Source of the DNA: Lathyrus oleraceus | Lineage: Eukaryota > Streptophyta > Magnoliopsida > Fabales > Fabaceae | DNA: 64,000 nucleotides | Assembly: GCF_024323335.1 (NCBI RefSeq) | Contig: NC_066584.1 | Span: 425,096,319-425,160,318, forward strand | Direction: 5' to 3' | Shown here: positions 10,927 through 22,427 of the stretch, piece after piece | Layout of the letters: every line of letters begins with the position of its first letter | How positions within the stretch are numbered: the first letter of the stretch is position 1 | Notes under the pieces: model-generated | What the model saw: only the letters and a program-made list of their open reading frames with translations | Database searches by the model: none | Told to the model about the DNA's origin: nothing | Position numbers and translations under genes: made by a program

Positions 10927-12058
10927 TGTAAGACCCCAATTTTGTCCCTAAGATCCCTCATGTCATCATATCATATCATTGCATTGCCTCAAGGATCATT
11001 GTGCACCTTGCTTGCCTCTTAGTGGGTTGGTTCTCTTTTTGTGAGTGATTCTTGATCACCAAGCATGTTTTTCATTTGTATATCATTGCTTTTCTTTTTA
11101 TCACTAACCAAAAGTACAAAAATATGTCATCTAACCTTGTTACTTGCAGATGAAGCAATCACAGGTCAAGGCAGTCAAAGGCAGTCATTGAGCTATAGAT
11201 GGTGGCCATTCTTGAGAATTTGGACCCCATAATCATTCACAAGAGTTCATATGAACCATGATGTTATTTTGGATTAAAATCCCAAGTGGTATAGGCTTGA
11301 ATGTCATCAGAACATTGCCAGGTCATCTGAAGGCCTAGAAAGTCAACTGCCAGGTCAACTGTGGATTTGGAGGTGGGAAGTGATTAGAAATACTTCATTC
11401 ATGTTTAAACAAGTCTCATTTGACATTTCAAACATCAACATTGAAGAAAATAAAGTCAGGTCAAAACTTTCCAAAAATAGAAAGTGACCTATAATTCAAA
11501 TTTGCCAAAAATGGAAAGGTTTTAACCTAGCTTCAACTTCAAATTACATCATCAAAAATGATTCAAATGAAATTTTGTTGAACATGAAAGTTGTAGATCT
11601 TTCTCTCCCATTTCGAAAAAGTCTAAGATCATCAATTTCTCATGTGTGGTTAAGGAGATATGATCAAAACTTGATAAAGGATGCTTGAAGATTCAAATGT
11701 GCATAACTTCTCAACCAAAGCTCCAATTCAAGTGGCTCTTTTTTGTACATTCTTCTCTTGACCTATACTTACCAAATCATGCATTGCATTTCATGAATTA
11801 TGATCACATGAACATTTGAAAATTCACTTGATTTTTGGAGGGAATTTTTAAAGTTTAAAATTAGTGCATTGTTTGGACATTCCACCATTGCATTTGGCTC
11901 CAAAATGAAATTTTAAGTGAATTTAAAAACATTTTCGTGTACTTTTCACCATGCATTTTCATGCATAAGGTGAAACCCCAATTTTGCATATGCACCTTGT
12001 TCTTGCTAATCCAATTACCATTTGGCTAAACATGATTAAGAGCATGATTAGGAGGGAG

Positions 12059-12065
12059 TATATAA
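12059..12065 (+). promoter_or_regulatory. TATA box of Ogre-2 5' LTR
   Basis: TATATAA in GGAGTATATAACAC, about 1.13 kb into the LTR. The same box lies at 31865-31871 in the 3' LTR, and boxes occur at comparable positions in the other LTR subfamilies (36501, 56777). Transcription should start about 30 bp downstream, so U3 would be ~1.16 kb and R-U5 ~4 kb. Confidence 0.6.
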
Positions 12066-14556
12066 CACAAACCCTAACTGTTTTCATTAACAACACACAC
12101 AATTTTCAGATCTCAAAATTTTTCACACTTTTTCTCTCAAAATTTTCTCTCAATTTCTTCAAACCAAAGCACAATCCATTACTTGATTCATCATTTGGAA
12201 GCATCATGGAGCAAGTTTGAAGGAAGATCCATAGTAATTCGTGCAGTTTGAAGCAGCTTGAAGCTTGAACTCATCAATGGTGAAATCAAAATTCTGTTGA
12301 ATCGTGTGCAATTGAGCCTCCACCTTCCTTCCAAACACTTGTACAAGCTGCATAGAAGATGATTTGAGCATTGCAAGGCCTGATTTCATCAAATTCCAAT
12401 TCTGCACTTCAAGAGGTCACAAAATTGATTCTCTCTTTTCTCAAATTTCTTATGCTAATGTTGTAGATCTCATTGTTGTGGTTGTTCTGAGTTTTGAATC
12501 ACTGAAATCCATGCATTATTGACTGAGATTCGATTGTTTAAAGTCTTGATGATGAAACTAGATTTGCTCGATCCACTCGATTTATGATGTTAAATGCTTA
12601 GCCAATGCTTGATTCGTGATCTAGGATGTTTAGGCTACATGTTGATATGATTGATTTTAAAATCTGGAACAATTGTTCTTGAGGTGTTTGAATGCTTACT
12701 GTTCATGCGTGCGAGCTGAAGAAGATGAAGTTCAGTATCTTTGGGAACGGTTTTGATTTGCATATGCCACGAATAAGCGTTGCCTATTGTTCATGTTAGG
12801 GCTTAAACGCGATTGGTTGCATGAGCCTTCCATGCATGCTTCTGATTGGGCCAACGCGTTTAATGAAACGCAGAGTTTCATGTCCTGGCGCCAAATCCAT
12901 TCAAATTTAAATATTAATTCATTTCCTTCCATTTATTTGTTACATTTTTATTTCATTTTCATTTCAATCTTTAAAAATTCATATCTAATTGAATATTGCT
13001 CCAAAAAATATGAGGATTTTTGCATTGTGTTTCTTTTTCTCTCTAGTTTTTTATGATCATTAATTCCAAAATTGTGCTTGGCTGGACTTTGTTTTGCCCT
13101 AGGGTTCTTGAACATGTATGCATTTTGTACCTTGCCTTGCCATATCATTTGTGAAATGCTGAGTTTTTATCCAATGAATCTGAAAATTTGCATGATGAAA
13201 CTAGACACTTTGCTTGACATTTTGGTGTTGATTTGGTATTTTTACCATTTGTAGTTTCTGTTTTATGATCATGTGAATGTAGGTGTGACAATTTGTGTCA
13301 CACCTTTGCTTGTTCAACTTATGTGATGTGATTACCCTATCAAATGATCTCCAATTGTCCTGATTTTTTGTGTGATACATATTATGGATGTTGTGAATGA
13401 GCTTGAATTTTCTTGGAATTATTTGATTTATTTCTGATTTAATTGAGATTTTTCATTCTGGTTGGTCACATTTGAGCTTTAAAATTGCCTTGAACTTCAA
13501 TTGATCATGAAATGCTTTTGGTAATTGATATTGATGTGAGACCTTTTGGATTGTTTCAAGCTGTGTTTGAAGTTGATCCATGTTAATTTTCAGCTTCTGT
13601 TTTGAATTTTTTCTCCATCTTTGACCCTAGGCTTTGACCTAGTGGTTTGCCTCTCATGTTTGAGCTTTGATTTCAGGTTGAACATTCAAGTTCCACAGTT
13701 GTTGATGCTCCATCACTTGAGCATTTGATGTTTAATTTTGACTACTAACATTGTGTATTTTATAGGGTTGTTAACTCATTTGAGCTTGACTTGTGGCTTA
13801 TGCCTTTGCTCATTGGGTTTGACTGTTGATATTGAGTGTTGTTTGATTGTCTGAACTTTGTACTGATTTGTGTGATGTTTCCACAGGTACATAAGTTGCT
13901 TAAGTTAACTTTGAACTTACTTTGCTTGGTTGCTTAACCAATTAGGTATAACCTCTCTTCTTCATGTAGTCTGGAAGACCTGGCCTGTTATGTGGTCAGG
14001 CACCTGTCTGAAGCCCTCCTTAAGAGGCAATGTCTTTGTGTGTTTAATTTTGTGCCAAGCAGGAAAAGTCCTCTTATGAGGCAATTGGCAGATAAAAGAG
14101 ATGTGTAGTCCATCTCCTGCTATTCAGTGTGTCATCCCCTTGCTCACATAACATGTTGATGCATTGTGGATCTTAACCCAAGATCTTATAGAGTCATTCA
14201 TTTGTGGAGAAGAGTTCCAACTTTCTGAACTCCCACGCCTTCTATTGTTTAAAGCTCTCCCTGACCAGGGATAAGAGCTATGAGGCACACCCCTCATCTC
14301 CATTTCATCTGCTTCACCCTAACTCTCAATGTTAGGGTTAAGAGCTCAACATACCCCATTCCAGTTGACTGTAAAGTCTAACCTTGTTTGAGCCTAATTG
14401 CTTGTATATAGTGTGTGGTAATTGACTTGTTTGTCTGATTGCCTGATTCATCTGTGCATGTCTGCTTATGTGTGCCTTTGTGTATTTGTCATCATTAATT
14501 GTACATAATTGCATGATCATTGTGCATATCCTTGTGACATCTTTGTCTTGTCCTTT

Positions 14557-15052
14557 GAGGAGTCAATTGTAAGTCCAGCTATTGGCAGTTGTTTCCTATG
14601 ACCATTGAGGAGTCAATTGTAAGTCCAGCTATTGGCAGTTGTTTCCTATGATCTGGTAGGATTCAAGCATAAGACCATTTATTGGCAACTTGTTTCATCT
14701 TTACTTTTGTTTTGTTTGTTGTGTGTGAGGAGTCAATTGTAAGCCCATTTATTGGCAGTTGTTTCCCATGATCATCCTTTGGAGATTGGAATAAGTCCAT
14801 ATATTGGCATCTGGTATCCTTGTTTGTTTTGTTCTTTGAAGATTGGTGTAAGTCCAGTTGATTGGCATCCGGTATCCATCCTTTGTTTTGGTTTAGGAGA
14901 TTAGTATAAGTCCAGTTGATTGGCATCTGGTATCCATGTTTTGTTTCTCTGCTTTTGGGAGACTAGTATAAGTCCATTGAGTGGCATCTGGTATCCATCT
15001 TTGTTTTAGGAGATTGGTATAAGTCCAGTGATTGGCATCCGGTATCCACCTT
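14557..15052 (+). repeat. Nine-unit AAGTCCA...TTGGCA repeat in Ogre-2 5' LTR
   Basis: Nine imperfect units, spaced 50-70 bp, each of the form GGAGWYNRNNRTAAGTCCA-n-ATTGGCA, then TGTTTCC or TGGTATCC. The 3' LTR carries the same array at about 34362-34857. Ogre-1 LTRs have three units and I found none in the Ogre-3 LTR. Confidence 0.8.
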
Positions 15053-16089
15053 TGTTGGCTTTGCCTGATACTCTGTTTACCTGTTATTTGCATTATTGCC
15101 TATTCCAAAGGAATCACTTGAATCATCTTCCATATGATCTCAAGAGGTGAACATCTAAGAAGTTTTACTCCCTCACCCACCCACCTTTTGTTTCTTTAAA
15201 CCTCCATTTGCATGTTAATCCAAACCTGAAAACTATTGTGCAAACATTTTCACTTCTTTTCAAACTAGAAACCTAGGATCTAGGCCTTTGATTTTCAAAC
15301 TTCACTTTTGATAATACTTCTTTTTGAATTGAATTCTAATCATACTTTGACCATCTTTTGTGAATAATCCTAATTGATTAATTTCACTCATTCAATTGTT
15401 TTGTGGCTTTGTCCATTCTTGATAAGTTTTCATGCATTAGCCATAGGTTTGATTTATCCTAGTTGGTTGATGTTAATCTCACCTCTTGTCCTTAGTGATT
15501 GAATTGTAAGACTTTCTTGCTTATTATAGGGTTAACCCCTCACTAGCAAGTTGAAGCTTTTCTCACATGGTGGACTTGTTGTTTGTATAAGGTTGAGTTT
15601 TCTCCTGTGGATAACGAAAGACCTTAGGGCTTTTGTTTAAAATGAACCCACTCATATTTTGGAAATCTTTTAGCCGAACTACGGCGTTTTGATCCTTACC
15701 TTCCATGGAAAGGTACGTAGGCAACGGGTTCATCCGTTCAAACACAAAAACAATAAAAATTGTATATTCTTTTCTCATCCCTTCCATCATTGTTTGCACA
15801 ATATGTCATAAACAAATAAACTTTTTTATACAATAAGCGTGAAAAGAGGTTCCCTAGGAGTACCTAGGACGTTTTGGGTGCCTAACACCTTCCCATTGCG
15901 TAACTAACCCCTTACCCAGATCTCTGACCTTTTCATTAGTTTTCTATGTGTAAAACTTCTTAGGCTTTTGTTCGCTTTTTAGCCATTCCTTTGGATAAAT
16001 AAAAGTGCGGTGGCGACTCTATCTTTGTATGCTTTGCTTTTGATTTAATCAATAAATCATAAAGTGACGAATACACCGCTACAGAAAAG

Positions 16090-16107
16090 TGGCGACTCTG
16101 CTGGGGA
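16090..16107 (+). promoter_or_regulatory. Ogre-2 tRNA primer-binding site
   Basis: TGGCGACTCTGCTGGGGA, 6 bp after the LTR, identical to the Ogre-1 and Ogre-3 sites. A 9-10 nt partial match (TGGCGACTCT) also lies inside U5 at 16011-16020. Confidence 0.87.
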
Positions 16108-17110
16108 CGACATTAGACTTTCCTTGGTGGTTTTGCCTACTTTTCACCCTTGTTGTATGATATTTGTTTATTTGTTATATGACATATTTTTGTACAATTT
16201 GGGATTACTGTATTGATTGTAATGTTTGAATTGCTTGATATACAATTGCTGTTTGCTTGGTGATCTCTGTGAGATGAGTTCTATACCCGAACTCGAGTGC
16301 ACTCTAGGATAGGAGAATGGCATAGTCTTGTCGACTTGTGTGGAGTATTCCTTAACAAGTTGACTTGCGAGTCCATTCACTTGGTGGAGGTCATGTTGGA
16401 TTAATAATGTCACACAAGTTATTTGTGGTTAGGCATTATTCTTTCAATCATGTGCCTTAGAAGCCAAGGACCTTAGTTTACCAAGCCCATCTTGGCCTAT
16501 TTTTAGGACGTAGTGCGGAGGTCGTTCAGATGTAAGATCTGAGGCGATTGTTACGCGATACTACACTCATAAGAGTCTCTCTTGAGAATATTTTTGGAAT
16601 ACGAGTATTCGTTTCTCCGATAATATTCGAAAGATGGGATGATGACTATGGGAACCTCTGGTAGAACATGTTCGGCAGGTTTAAACTCTAGTACACTCCC
16701 TTTGGGTGGTTCTTAACCAGGACTCCATGCTCGTGACTCTCAACAAACCCGTGATTCGTGGTTGAGTCGTTCAGACATCCTTAATATCAATGGAACTTGG
16801 GCTTCGATAAGGTGCAAACCATAATCCGCCAAAATGGACGATTGATATTAAGGATGATTGGCCGGTTCATGTATCGTTAATATCAATGGAACTTGGGTGT
16901 TGATAAGGTGTAAACCATAATCCACCAAAATGGATGATTGATATTAGGGATACTATGAGCTTTCCCATGACCTTTGTCTGGTGTGATTTGCTTGATCCTT
17001 GAGTGTGATTGTTGCATTCATGCATTCATGCATTCATCTGCATTCATGTCATCAGAAAAATCAGAAAATTTTCAAGGAACTTAAAGGGTTTATTTGCAAA
17101 ATTTTCAGAC
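16108..17110 (+). other. Ogre-2 leader with duplicated stem-loop
   Basis: About 1 kb of noncoding sequence between the PBS and ORF1. ATCCTTAATATCAAT (16777-16791) pairs perfectly with ATTGATATTAAGGAT (16841-16855). A tandem copy follows at 16873-16887 / 16937-16951, with two mismatches. A leader position is typical for packaging or dimerisation signals, but that role is only a guess here. Confidence 0.7.
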
Positions 17111-18559
17111 ATGGAAAGACCAAAAAGGCATACAAAGAAGTACAGCTTTAGACAGCCCGATGTGAAAGAGTTAAGGAATCTGACATCCTATGTATTAGAT
17201 CCCTTGGGTTTCAAAGCTCGTTATAGGAAGCTTCTGCCTCTGTTGACTACTCAGGTTGACGAAGGGTTGATGAGTACTTTGGCTCAGTTCTATGATCCTC
17301 TGTATCACTGCTTCTCATTTCCGGATTTTCAGTTGTTGCCTACGCTTGAGGAGTATGCTCATCTTATTGGGATCCCGATTCTGGATCAGGTGTCGTTCAG
17401 TGGCTTAGAGAGTATTCCGACTTCTCGAGAGATTGCAGACTTGTTGCACATAGATGAATCCCTGATTGAAGCGCATATGACCACCAAAGGTGGAATTCAG
17501 GGTCTTCCTTCTGATTTCCTCGTCGCTCAAGCTACCGTTTATGGGAAGGCCATGAGTGAGGATGCCTTTGAGGTTTTATTTGTGCTGCTCATCTATGGTT
17601 TGGTATTGTTCCCCAACATCGACAAATTTGTGGATGTGAAAGCCATTAGGATCTTTTCTGTTCTTAATCCCGTTCCGACTCTGTTGGGTGATGCCTATTT
17701 CTCTTTGCATCTGAGGAATGCAAAGGGTGGAGGAGCTATTGTGTGCTGTTTGCCTCTGTTGTATAAGTGGTTTATTTCTCACTTACCGCGGACGGTTGCT
17801 TTCAAGGAGAACAAGGGATGTCTACGGTGGTCCACGAGACTTATGTCTCTCACTAATGATGATATCTCTTGGTATGATCGCGTGTATGATATTGTTCAGA
17901 TCATTGATTATTGTGGTGAATTCCCTAATGTGCCTCTTCTTGGTACATGTGGTGGGATCAGCTACAATCCTATCTTAGCACGTCGTCAGCTTGGGTTCCC
18001 CCTAAAGGACAAACCCCATAACATTCTGTTAGAAGGTGTGTTCTTTCAGGAGGGTAAAGATCCCCAAGGCCTGAAAGCCAGATTTGTCCGCGCTTGGCGC
18101 AAGATTCAGAAGAAGGGTAGGAATGAGTTGGGTCCGAAGAATTGCATTGCTTTGGAGCCATATACTTCTTGGGTCAGACGAAGAGCCTCTGAGTACCTTA
18201 TGCCATACGATTATCCGAGACCTACACCGTTGGACGTGGCTGGGCCTTCAACCCTCCCTAACCAGGGCGTAGAGGAGTTGAGAGATGAAGACCTTTCACG
18301 TGCCTGGATCCGTGAAAGAGAAGAGTTGCTTCAGCAAATTAAGGAGAAGGACGCTCTGATTGAGTTCCTCGAGCATCAGGTGATCGACGATCCGAATGAC
18401 ACCTGGACTTCTCTGCTTCCTCAGTCTTCCAAATTCTGGAAGAGGAAGTATGATCGACTTGCTAAGGAGAAAGCGGATATGGAAGCAGCCTATGAGAGAG
18501 AGATCAAGAAGCTTTGTGTATCTCGTCTTCCAACATCTCGAGCTTCTAGGGATCCATAG
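17111..18559 (+). CDS. Ogre ORF1 protein, 482 aa, function unknown
   Basis: Open ORF upstream of gag, the diagnostic extra ORF of Ogre elements. I chose the ATG at 17111, where the protein-like sequence starts (MERPKRHTKKYSF). The frame stays open another 34 codons upstream, but that part is leader sequence. Residues ~20-340 form a globular domain (LLTTQVDEGLMSTLAQFYDP, PTLEEYAHLIGIP, NIDKFVDVKAIRIF) that resembles the plant mobile domain / DUF7745-type proteins. From memory these are common in legumes; no search was run. Residues ~395-470 are charged and probably coiled-coil (REREELLQQIKEKDALIEFL). There is no signal peptide or membrane segment. It has no internal stops, unlike gag-pro and pol nearby. 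Its role in the replication cycle is unknown, and Ogre-1 has lost it entirely. Confidence 0.85.
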   Translation: MERPKRHTKKYSFRQPDVKELRNLTSYVLDPLGFKARYRKLLPLLTTQVDEGLMSTLAQFYDPLYHCFSFPDFQLLPTLEEYAHLIGIPILDQVSFSGLESIPTSREIADLLHIDESLIEAHMTTKGGIQGLPSDFLVAQATVYGKAMSEDAFEVLFVLLIYGLVLFPNIDKFVDVKAIRIFSVLNPVPTLLGDAYFSLHLRNAKGGGAIVCCLPLLYKWFISHLPRTVAFKENKGCLRWSTRLMSLTNDDISWYDRVYDIVQIIDYCGEFPNVPLLGTCGGISYNPILARRQLGFPLKDKPHNILLEGVFFQEGKDPQGLKARFVRAWRKIQKKGRNELGPKNCIALEPYTSWVRRRASEYLMPYDYPRPTPLDVAGPSTLPNQGVEELRDEDLSRAWIREREELLQQIKEKDALIEFLEHQVIDDPNDTWTSLLPQSSKFWKRKYDRLAKEKADMEAAYEREIKKLCVSRLPTSRASRDP

Positions 18560-18861
18560 GATGTCTATTTTCCTTTTCCCTTGTAGTAATCAACAATGTT
18601 GTACTTCTTTGTCTCGAATATATATTTGATGAGATATTTTCCATATGCAATAAATGCTTTAAATTTCAAAAATTTGCAAATAGAACCCTAAAAGTTCCTT
18701 GAAATAAAAACAAAACATATGCACGAGCATTGCATGCATCATTTTGCATAAGCAGGTGTTGTTCTGGTCTTCTTGTCTGTGGCCTAACTCTGTGCTCTTC
18801 ATTTATTTTGAAGACAAGCTGACTCACCGGTACTATACCAGAGCCAATTCTGCAAGAGTGA
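18560..18861 (+). other. Spacer between ORF1 and gag, Ogre-2
   Basis: 302 bp, conserved in Ogre-1 at about 2660-2894. The gag frame is open back to ~18744 and reads DKLTHRYYTRANSA before the first ATG at 18862. The T-rich stretch ending TTTTGAAG at ~18813 looks like a 3' splice site. A spliced leader or a non-ATG start may therefore extend gag, but I cannot show it. Confidence 0.5.
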
Positions 18862-21800
18862 TGGATCAACTTGAACAAGAGAACAGAGAGCTGAAAGAAG
18901 AGGTCGCCAGACTTGGCGCTTTGATGGAGCAACTCTTGGCTGCTCAGAATCAACCTTCTCTTCCTCCTGCAACTCCTCCCCAGAGGACTGTTATATCAGA
19001 AGTGGTTGCTCCGACCGTGCCAGCTGCTAGTGCTCATTTCATGCCAAATGCCATGCCAGCCGGGTTCCCGTGGGGTATGCCTCCTGGTTTCATGCCAGAT
19101 CTTCCAGCTCCTACTTTTGCTTCCATGTCGGCATCTAGCCCGGTCCTTGCTATGCCTCCTCCTGTCGTGCATACCATTCCCAGGGTAGACGACACCATCT
19201 ATCATTCTGAGCCGTCTGAGGGCCCAGATGTTAATGAGAAGATGGATGCTATGAATGACCAATTCCTTGAGCTCCGAAAGGAATTGAAGACCCTCCGAGG
19301 GAAAGATCTATTTGGCAAGTCTGCTGCTGAACTTTGCTTAGTTCCAGGTTTGAAGATTCCGGTTAAGTTCAAAGTTCCTGACTTTGAAAAATATAAAGGG
19401 AACACCTGCCCTCTTGCTCACCTGGTTATGTACGCCAGGAAAATGTCGACTCAGACAGATAATGATCAGCTTCTTATCCATTATTTCCAGGATAGTTTGT
19501 CCGGTGCGGCTCTTTGTTGGTATATGAGCCTTGATAGTGCAAACATCCGATCCTTCAACGATCTTGGCGAAGCCTTCGTCAAGCAGTACAAGTATAATGT
19601 TGATATGGCTCCTGACCGTGATCAACTCAGGGCCATGTCTCAGAAGGATAAAGAGACATTTAAGGAGTATGCCCAGAGGTGGCGAGAGCTGGCAGCTCAG
19701 ATTACTCCTCCGCTGGAAGAGAAGGAGATGACTAAGATCTTTCTGAAGACTCTTAGTTCATTTTATTATGAGCGGATGGTTGCGAGTGCTCCCTCTGATT
19801 TCACCGAGATGGTGAACATGGGGATGCGTCTGGAGGAAGGTGTCCGTGAAGGACGGTTGTCTAAAGATGAAGGCTCTTCTAAACGATATGGGGCGTTTAA
19901 GAAGAAAGATGGGGAGGCACATGCTGTGCAATCCCATGCTAAACCAAGAAGACCCTCTGTTAAGAGGAAGCCTGTGTGTCACGCCAGCAGCCAGCACCAG
20001 GTGGCTCATATAGCACCTGTTTTTAGAGATAATTCTCAGCAATATCAGCATCAGCAACATCAGCATAATCAGCAACAACCTCAGTATCAACAGCAACATC
20101 GTCCATAGCAACAGGCTTACCAGCCTCGTGGCAGTACCAGTAATCAGGCCAATTTGAATTATGATAGGAAAAAGATCAGTTTCGATCCAATTCCTATGTC
20201 ATATGCTGAGCTATATCCTTCCTTATTGGAGAGGAAACTGGTTACTCCCAGAGAGCCTCCGGCTGTGCCTGCTAACTCGCAGTGGTGGTACAAGCCAGAT
20301 CAATATTGTGTGTATCATTCCGGTGCTCCGGGACATAATATTGAGAACTGCTATCCGTTGAAAACCAAGGTGCAAGACCTTATGAGGTGCGACATCCTGA
20401 GCTTTGAGGACTCAGGCCCGAATGTTACGAAGAACCCATTGCCCGAGCATGGGAAGTCGGTTAACATGGTCCAGGGTTGCCCTGGTAAATATAAAGTCAA
20501 ATATGTGAGCCATATTCGACAGTCATTGGTCGAGTTGCATCGTCTGCTGTGTCAGTACAGTCATATGAAGCATGACCATGACAGATGTCGTATCTGCTCT
20601 GTTAATAGACTGGGTTGTCGCCAAGTGCGAAGAGAGCTTCAAGAGTTGTTGGATGAGGGTACCATTGAGATTCTGCAGAATCGAAATGTTGATGAAGACG
20701 AACCAGAGGTGAATGTGATCTCTCCTGTGTTCAAGTTGCCCGAGCCTGTTGTCATCCGTTATGATGGTAGCAAGCAGAAGGTTTCTCCTTCTCTGGTAAT
20801 CAAGCCTGCAGGCCCTGTGCCTTATTCTTCGGATAAAGCTATTCCCTTTAGGTATAATCCCGTTGCTGTGGAAGATGGGAAAGAAGTGTCGTTGCCTTCA
20901 ACTTCCGTTGTTAATATTGCTGATGTGAGCAGGTTGACCCGTAGTGGTCGTGTGTTTTCACCCCCGAAGCCTCACGTTGTTTCGGATTCTGCTGAGCGCC
21001 CGGTCGGGACTGCTGTGAATGTCCCGAATCTGGCACCTGTTGCCAAACCCTCCTCTGTACAAAAGACTCCTGCTTCTTCTGTTGGCCCGAGTGGCATTGT
21101 GAATGAAGAATGTGATGAGATGCTGAGGCTCATCAAGAAGAGTGAGTACAATGTTGTAGACCAGCTTCTACAAACGCCTTCCAAGATCTTTGTTTTATCT
21201 TTGCTTATGAATTCAGAACCCCATAGGGAGGCTCTGCAGAAAGTTTTGGATCTGGCTTATGTTGATCATGATGTCACGATATAACAGTTTGACAGTATAG
21301 TTGCAAACATCACTGCTTGCAACACTTTGAGTTTCTGTGACGCTGATCTCCCTGAGGAGGGAAGAGACCACAACATGGCTCTACATATCTCTATGAACTG
21401 CAAGACCGACGCCATGTCCAACGTACTGGTGGACACTGGGTCATCTTTGAATGTATTGCCAAAAACCACACTCTCTCGATTGTCATATCAGGGACCTCCT
21501 ATGAGGCAGAGTGGTGTTGTTGTGAAGGCTTTTGATGGGTCGCGTAAGACCGTGATTGGGGAAGTTGATCTCCCAATCAAAATTGGACCAAGTGATTTCC
21601 AATTTACCTTCCAGGTTATGGATATCCACCCATCTTATAGTTGTCTCCTTGGTAGACCATGGATTCACGAGGCTGGCGCCGTGACATCCACCCTACACCA
21701 GAAGCTGAAATTTGTTAAGAACAAGAAATTGGTTGTGGTAGGGGGAGAAAAGGCTCTCCTGGTTAGCCACTTGTCTTCTTTCTCATACATTGATGCTGAG

Positions 21801-22159
21801 GATGAAGTTGGAACGCCTTTCCAAGCTTTGTCTATTGCTGAGCCGATTGAGAAGAAGTCTCCTTCATTTGCTTCCTACCGTGATGCGAAATTGGCCATTG
21901 AATGTGGTGCAGTTGCTGGTTTAGGGAAGATGATTGAGCTTGAAGACAACAAATCCCGGGCTGGCATTGGCTATTCTTCTGGGGCATTTAATGAGCATGG
22001 GCTGTTCAAGAGTGGAGGTTTCATCCATGCCAATCGAGCTGAGGAAGCTGCTGCTATCTTGGAAGAGGATGCAGAGGATTTGAGCAACTTCATCATACCT
22101 GGTGGTGTCTGCCATAATTGGGTCGCGGTGGATGTTCCTATAGTCATCCATAGATCAGA
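18862..22159 (+). pseudogene. gag-pro: Ogre-2 gag-pro with two internal stops
   Basis: One reading frame broken by TAG at 20106-20108 and TAA at 21282-21284, both explained by a single C-to-T change in a Gln codon. Order of parts: coiled-coil start (MDQLEQENRELKEEVARL), Pro/Ala-rich linker, Retrotrans_gag capsid domain (about 19340-19850, FKVPDFEKYKGNTCPLAH, LSGAALCWY, WRELAAQI), His/Gln-rich stretch, and a knuckle-like CVYHSGAPGHNIENC (20308-20352). The aspartic protease has VDTGSS with the catalytic Asp codon at 21432-21434 and LLGRPW at ~21650. An acidic tail ends at the intron donor 22160. The product would package genomic RNA and cleave the polyprotein. I chose the ATG at 18862 because Ogre-1 has one at the same place. 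Confidence 0.88.
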
Positions 22160-22427
22160 GTAATGGTTCACTTTGTTCAAAACCCTTCTCCCATGCCAAA
22201 AGGAGAAGTGATGACATTGTTGGCAAGCATTTATACAATGATATTTCATTCAATTAATGCATTGTTAAACATTTGTTTTTTCATTTGTTTTCACTTTTTG
22301 CTTTTTGCATGAAATCAGTGATCACAAAAAACCATAAAAACAAGAAATAAAAGCAATCTTTTTCATCTGTATAATGATTTGCTTGTTTAAATTCTGAAGC
22401 TTTTTATTAACCAAAATCATTATGCAG
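22160..22427 (+). other. Predicted intron between pro and pol, Ogre-2 (268 nt)
   Basis: The GTAATGG donor at 22160 overlaps the TAA that ends gag-pro (22161-22163). The acceptor TTATGCAG ends at 22427, after a T-rich stretch. Excision is phase 2 and joins the pro and pol frames with no stop. Without splicing, pol has no ATG near its start. Ogre elements are known to have a partly spliced intron here, which would set the ratio of Gag-Pro to Gag-Pro-Pol. Confidence 0.85.

Larger units (their letters stand above)
10927..16083 (+). repeat. Ogre-2 5' LTR (5157 bp)
   Basis: It starts TGTAAGACCCC and ends ACCGCTACA, with the PBS 6 bp further on. It aligns along its length with 30733-35252. It contains a TATA box at 12059-12065, a nine-unit internal repeat (14557-15052) and the U5 boxes GTACGTAGGCAA and TGGCGACTC. 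Short ORFs in it recur in both LTR copies and carry no domains. Confidence 0.93.

Noticed and set aside
12787..13056. 89-codon ORF, nearly identical at 32593-32862
   Set aside because: Conserved only as part of the young LTR pair of Ogre-2; low-complexity translation without a domain.
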